Shown piece after piece: positions 60,672 to 64,000 of a DNA stretch of 64,000 nt. Location of the stretch: contig CM067592.1 of assembly GCA_034336665.1 (NCBI GenBank), forward strand, positions 53,434,473 to 53,498,472, written 5' to 3'. Source of the DNA: Luscinia megarhynchos (taxonomy: Eukaryota; Chordata; Aves; Passeriformes; Turdidae). The position numbers and the translations under genes are program-made. The notes under the pieces were generated by a model. That model did no database searches. It saw nothing but the letters and a program-made list of their open reading frames with translations, and was not told the origin of the DNA. Each line of letters starts with the position of its first letter. Position 1 is the stretch's first letter.

Positions 60672-62566
60672 TACAGAATGATGTTGAAAAAGACCTTTAG
60701 GATCACCGAGCCCAACGCCTATGAGCACTGCCAAGCCCACCACTAAACCAGGTACCAAAGCACCACATCTACATGTTTTAAATACCACCAGGGAGGGTGA
60801 CCCCACCATCTCCCTGGGCAGCCTGTTCCAAGGTTTGAGAACCCCTTTGAAGAAGAAATCTATCATAAACATCCAATCTAAACCTCTCCTAGTGCTATGT
60901 CAGGTCCTTTCCACTTGTCACTTGTCTCTTTAGAGAGGACACTCCCAAAGTCTCCCCTGAGCCTTGTTTTCCAGCCTAAACACCCCCAGCTCCCTCAGCC
61001 ACTCCACACAACACTTGCGCTCCAGACCCTTCCCCACCTCTATTGCCCTTCTCTGGACTGGCTCCAAGCACTACAATGTCTCTCCTGAACTGAGGCCCAG
61101 AAATGGACACCAGACTTGCAGGGTAGCCTCAGCAGTGCCCTGTATAGGGTGACTGTCCTGCTGGGACTATCTCTGCTCCTACTGGTCACACCATTTTTGA
61201 AACAGGCCAGAATGCCTTCTTCTGGGCACAGCTGGCTTGTGTGCAGCTGCTGTCCACCAGCACCCTCAGGTCCTTTACTGCTGAGCACCTTTCCAGCCAC
61301 TCCTTCCCCAGCATGTAGCTCTGCCTGGTGTTATTGTAAAGGCAGGACTCAGCACTCAGCCTTGAGGTCTTCGTTCAGTTAATCTCAGCCCATTGATCCA
61401 GCCTGTCTAGGTCTCTGCAGGCCCCTCCAGCAGATGGACATTCCTGCCCAATGTAGTGTGGTCTGTAAATTTACTGAGGCTACACTCAATGGCCTGCTCC
61501 AGGTCACAGATAACACAAGCTGCCAGCTGGATGTAACCCCGCTCACCTCTGCTCTCTGCACCCAACCACAAAGCCATTTTTTTACCCAGTGAGGAGTGCA
61601 ACCATTCTAAGCCATGAGCAGCCAGTCTCTCCAGCAGAATGCTGGGGGAAATAGCGTCAAAGGCTTCATTAATGCCCAGGCACAAAACATCCAGTCTTTC
61701 CCTACTCCACTAAGGTCACCTTGTTAAAGAAGGAGACCATGTGGACTTAGCAGGACTTGCCTTTTGTAAACTTGTGTTGGCTGGGCCCAATCCCCCGCTC
61801 ATCCTGTGATGGCAATCAAACTTATTTGTTCCTGACCTTCCTCAACACTGAGGTCAGGCCTGTTGGTTCCCTGGATCCTCCTTCCAGCCTTCTTGCAGAT
61901 TGTATTGAGTCTGGCTGGATGGGCTCTTTTCCCCACAGCAGCCCACAACTTGCTGTGCTGTGTGTCAGGGACTGGGGAGGTGCTGGTAACAGAATGGTGC
62001 TTTGGCTACCTCTGAGCAGCCCTGCCCCAGCATCAGCACCATCTCCTCAAGATTCTGCACCCCCACGAACAGCAGGCTGGGGCTGGGCAAACCTGGGGAG
62101 GCCACATGAACAAGAAAACTGACCTGAACTGACTGAAGGAATATTCCATACTACACAAAGTCTGCTCTGACACAAAGCTGAAAGGCCACAGTCTATCCTC
62201 CAGAAGTCCAAGGCAGCAGTTCTGCTGATCCACCTCCTCACTTCTCTGAGGACCAAAAGCTCTATCATTTTGTGATCTCTGTACCCAAGACAGCCTCTAA
62301 CCACAACACTCAGCATCCTTTCCTTGTACACAAGTCCACTGGGGTGCCTGGACCCAAACAGGGTCCTTGAAAGACAAAAGCCTACTCTTCTGTAATCCTG
62401 GGTAGTATCTCTACAGACATTTTCTTTTACAGGGCCACCTATCTTAAACTTAACATCTTCATAATCAACTGTGACCAAGACAGCCACGAATCTTCATTAT
62501 CTTTAGCTGCAAACAACAGACCTGGAAATGGACCTTTATCAAAAGCTACCTTCTACATACTTCATG
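60672..62566 (-). mobile_element. CR1 LINE, long antisense copy, 3' end to endonuclease
   Basis: The antisense 3' end at 60676-60730 (aaaaagacctttaggatcac, then gagcccaacgcc) is followed by the antisense C-terminal block; the minus-strand frame 60579-60872 reads KPWNRLPREMVGSPSLVVFK. The minus-strand frame 61407-61685 encodes RT: NEAFDAISPSILLERLAAHG, then AIECSLSKFTDHTTLGRNV, with the catalytic ADD now TDH. 61760-61900 is antisense of the RT N-terminal part (ggacttgccttttgtaaac, gttggctgggcccaatcccc). Endonuclease-like antisense sequence (cttcataatcaactgtgacc, then aagacagccac) at 62458-62490 reaches the boundary. The portion 61950-62440 is the least certain. Inactive. Confidence 0.85.
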
Positions 62567-63342
62567 ACCTTGACAAGCTTTTGGAATGCACCCATGCAAA
62601 CGTTCTGAAGTTCAATATCCTGCACTTGGCCCAGGGCAACCCCCACTCTAAGCAGAGACTGGATGAAGGGTTTGAGACCAGAGAAGGACTTGAGAATACT
62701 GATGAATGAAAAATTAGACATGACACCACAAAGTGCACTCAGCCTAGAAAGCTAAACATGTCCTGGGCCGTGTCTAAAGCAGTAGCAGGGGAGGGAGGGG
62801 ATTCTGCCTCTCTGCCCTGCCCTAGTGAGACCCCACTGCAGTTCTACATCCAGCTCTGGGGTCCCCAGCACGAAAAACACTTGCAACCAGTTAGACACAG
62901 TCCAGAGAAGGCAACAAAAATCATGAGAGGATGAGAACACGCCTCCTATGAGGAAAGGCTGAGTATTGGGATTTTTCAGCCTGGAGAAAAGGTGATTGGG
63001 GCAATACCTTATTGTGGGCTTTGCAGCGTAGAACATGGAGACTTTTTACCAAGGCCTGTGACAGAAAAAAAATTACAGATTAAACTGAAAGAGGGTAGAT
63101 TTAGACTGGATATAAGTACGACCTTTTTTCCATGGGGGTGGTGAGACAAGACACAGGAGCAAGTTGCCTGAAGAAGCTGGGGATACCCCACCCTTTGAAG
63201 CACCCAAAGTCAGGCTGCATGGGGCTTTGAGCACCCTGATCCAGTCAAACACCTCCACACTCACATTAGGAGGGAGTAGTGGTGTTTTGTGTTTGGACTA
63301 GATGTTATTAAGGGCCTCTTCTAACCAAAACATGTTCTTTTC
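62567..63342 (+). mobile_element. CR1 LINE, RT to 3' end (sense)
   Basis: Begins at gaccttgacaagc and continues with cccatgcaaacgttctgaag, ctgcacttggcccagggcaa, the SMKN-like aatgaaaaattagacatgac and ggattctgcctctctgccct (VILPLCPAL). It then has the CR1 block at 62935-63000 (gaggaaaggctgag, tcagcctggagaaaagg) and the 3' UTR near 63290-63335 (tggactagatgttattaagg, then cctcttctaacc). The 3' end is close to complete but lacks a clear ATTCTATG tail. Dead through frame breaks. Confidence 0.88.
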
Positions 63343-64000
63343 ATGCATTTCCCAGACTTCTTCAGGTCTTTTTTTAGGTGGTACAGATAGCATAGTCTTT
63401 AATCCATGAGTAGACTTCAAATGTGCGCATTGAGGTCTCCTCACTTCATTATCAGGTCTATTAAAGCACAGTAACATAACAGCAACATCTGTTAAGTAAG
63501 CAAACACAACTCTAAGTCAAGATAGCATTATGAGAATCATGCTTTCAAATTCCAAAAATCCAAAGAGATTAGATTTCAGCACATACTAAAACATTGTTTC
63601 ATCTTAGGATTGTAGGAAAGGGGGGAAAACCACTAATTTTAAAAAACTATCTTTATTTTTTTTTTTTACATTTAAACAGGGATGTGTTTCTAGACATCCA
63701 GCCGTTGTTTACTTCATTACTGTAGACAGGAAGAAAAAGTATATAAATGCAAGTCATATTGGCATACCTACTTCAGTGCCAACTGCTTTACTAGAAGAAA
63801 ACCTTTTGCATTAAAATCAAGAACTTTAAAAAATTACTGACAAGCAAGTGCCTTGCTAGTCATCTCAGCAAATAAACAGCTTTTATATATTCAACCATCG
63901 TATGTCCATAATATTAATACTGTATTGTTATGGAGTACAGATCACACAAACACTGTAGAGATCAAAAACCTCCAAGAATAAAACTCATCAGGTGTGTGAG
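63343..64000. other. AT-rich non-coding DNA, no gene seen
   Basis: No exon or transposon recognised. A T-run lies near 63655-63667. Confidence 0.55.

Noticed and set aside
1..64000. CRISPR array, prokaryotic operon or phage-like system
   Set aside because: No spaced direct repeats, no dense gene packing; CR1, ERV LTR and SINE content shows bird nuclear DNA.

Overview
This window is nuclear DNA of a bird, most likely a passerine. Every large recognisable element is an avian retrotransposon: many decayed, mostly 5'-truncated CR1 LINE copies, three LTR copies (two families, one of them a clean solo LTR) and one short tRNA-Ile-headed SINE with a CR1 tail. A tRNA-Ile/CR1 SINE of this build (TguSINE1) is known from passerines and is the strongest taxonomic marker here. 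The rest is AT-rich, low-complexity-dotted sequence as expected of an intergenic desert or a very large intron.

I find no protein-coding gene and no exon that I can defend. The longest open frames are CR1 reverse-transcriptase remnants, LTR-derived frames, or frames kept open by simple repeats. There is no CRISPR array, no bacterial operon and no functional RNA gene. One 100-N assembly gap lies at 54304-54403 inside GC-rich sequence.

Layout. 1-15.1 kb: AT-rich, with CR1 3' ends at 2762-3210 and 8562-8909, the SINE at 5041-5178, a perfect 13-bp hairpin at 4057-4086 and simple repeats. 15.1-18.5 kb: a long antisense CR1 that contains an expanded pentanucleotide array and is interrupted by a sense CR1 piece. 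18.5-30.6 kb: a long, transposon-poor block. 30.6-33.5 kb: two sense CR1 copies. 33.5-40.9 kb: a second transposon-poor block. 40.9-42.2 kb: a CR1 3' end, then a sense LTR that itself carries a nested CR1. 42.2-51.8 kb: AT-rich, with one small CR1 end and a small GC-rich patch near 50.6 kb. 51.78-52.52 kb: a 737-bp solo LTR with a 5-bp target-site duplication. 54.1-54.5 kb: GC-rich DNA around the gap. 56.5-57.4 kb: an A/C-only tract and a second, inverted copy of the 41-kb LTR family. 57.4-60.6 kb: mixed sequence with a possible further LTR end. 60.7-63.3 kb: an antisense CR1 abutting a sense CR1.

The most notable structural signals are: an apparently shared antisense-endonuclease/sense-RT CR1 junction at two places 45 kb apart; the solo LTR with an intact target-site duplication and a 57-bp U3 tandem duplication; the SINE; three RFX X-box-like palindromes in otherwise transposon-poor DNA; and the GC-rich gap. 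Family names rest on recognition by eye, without any database search.
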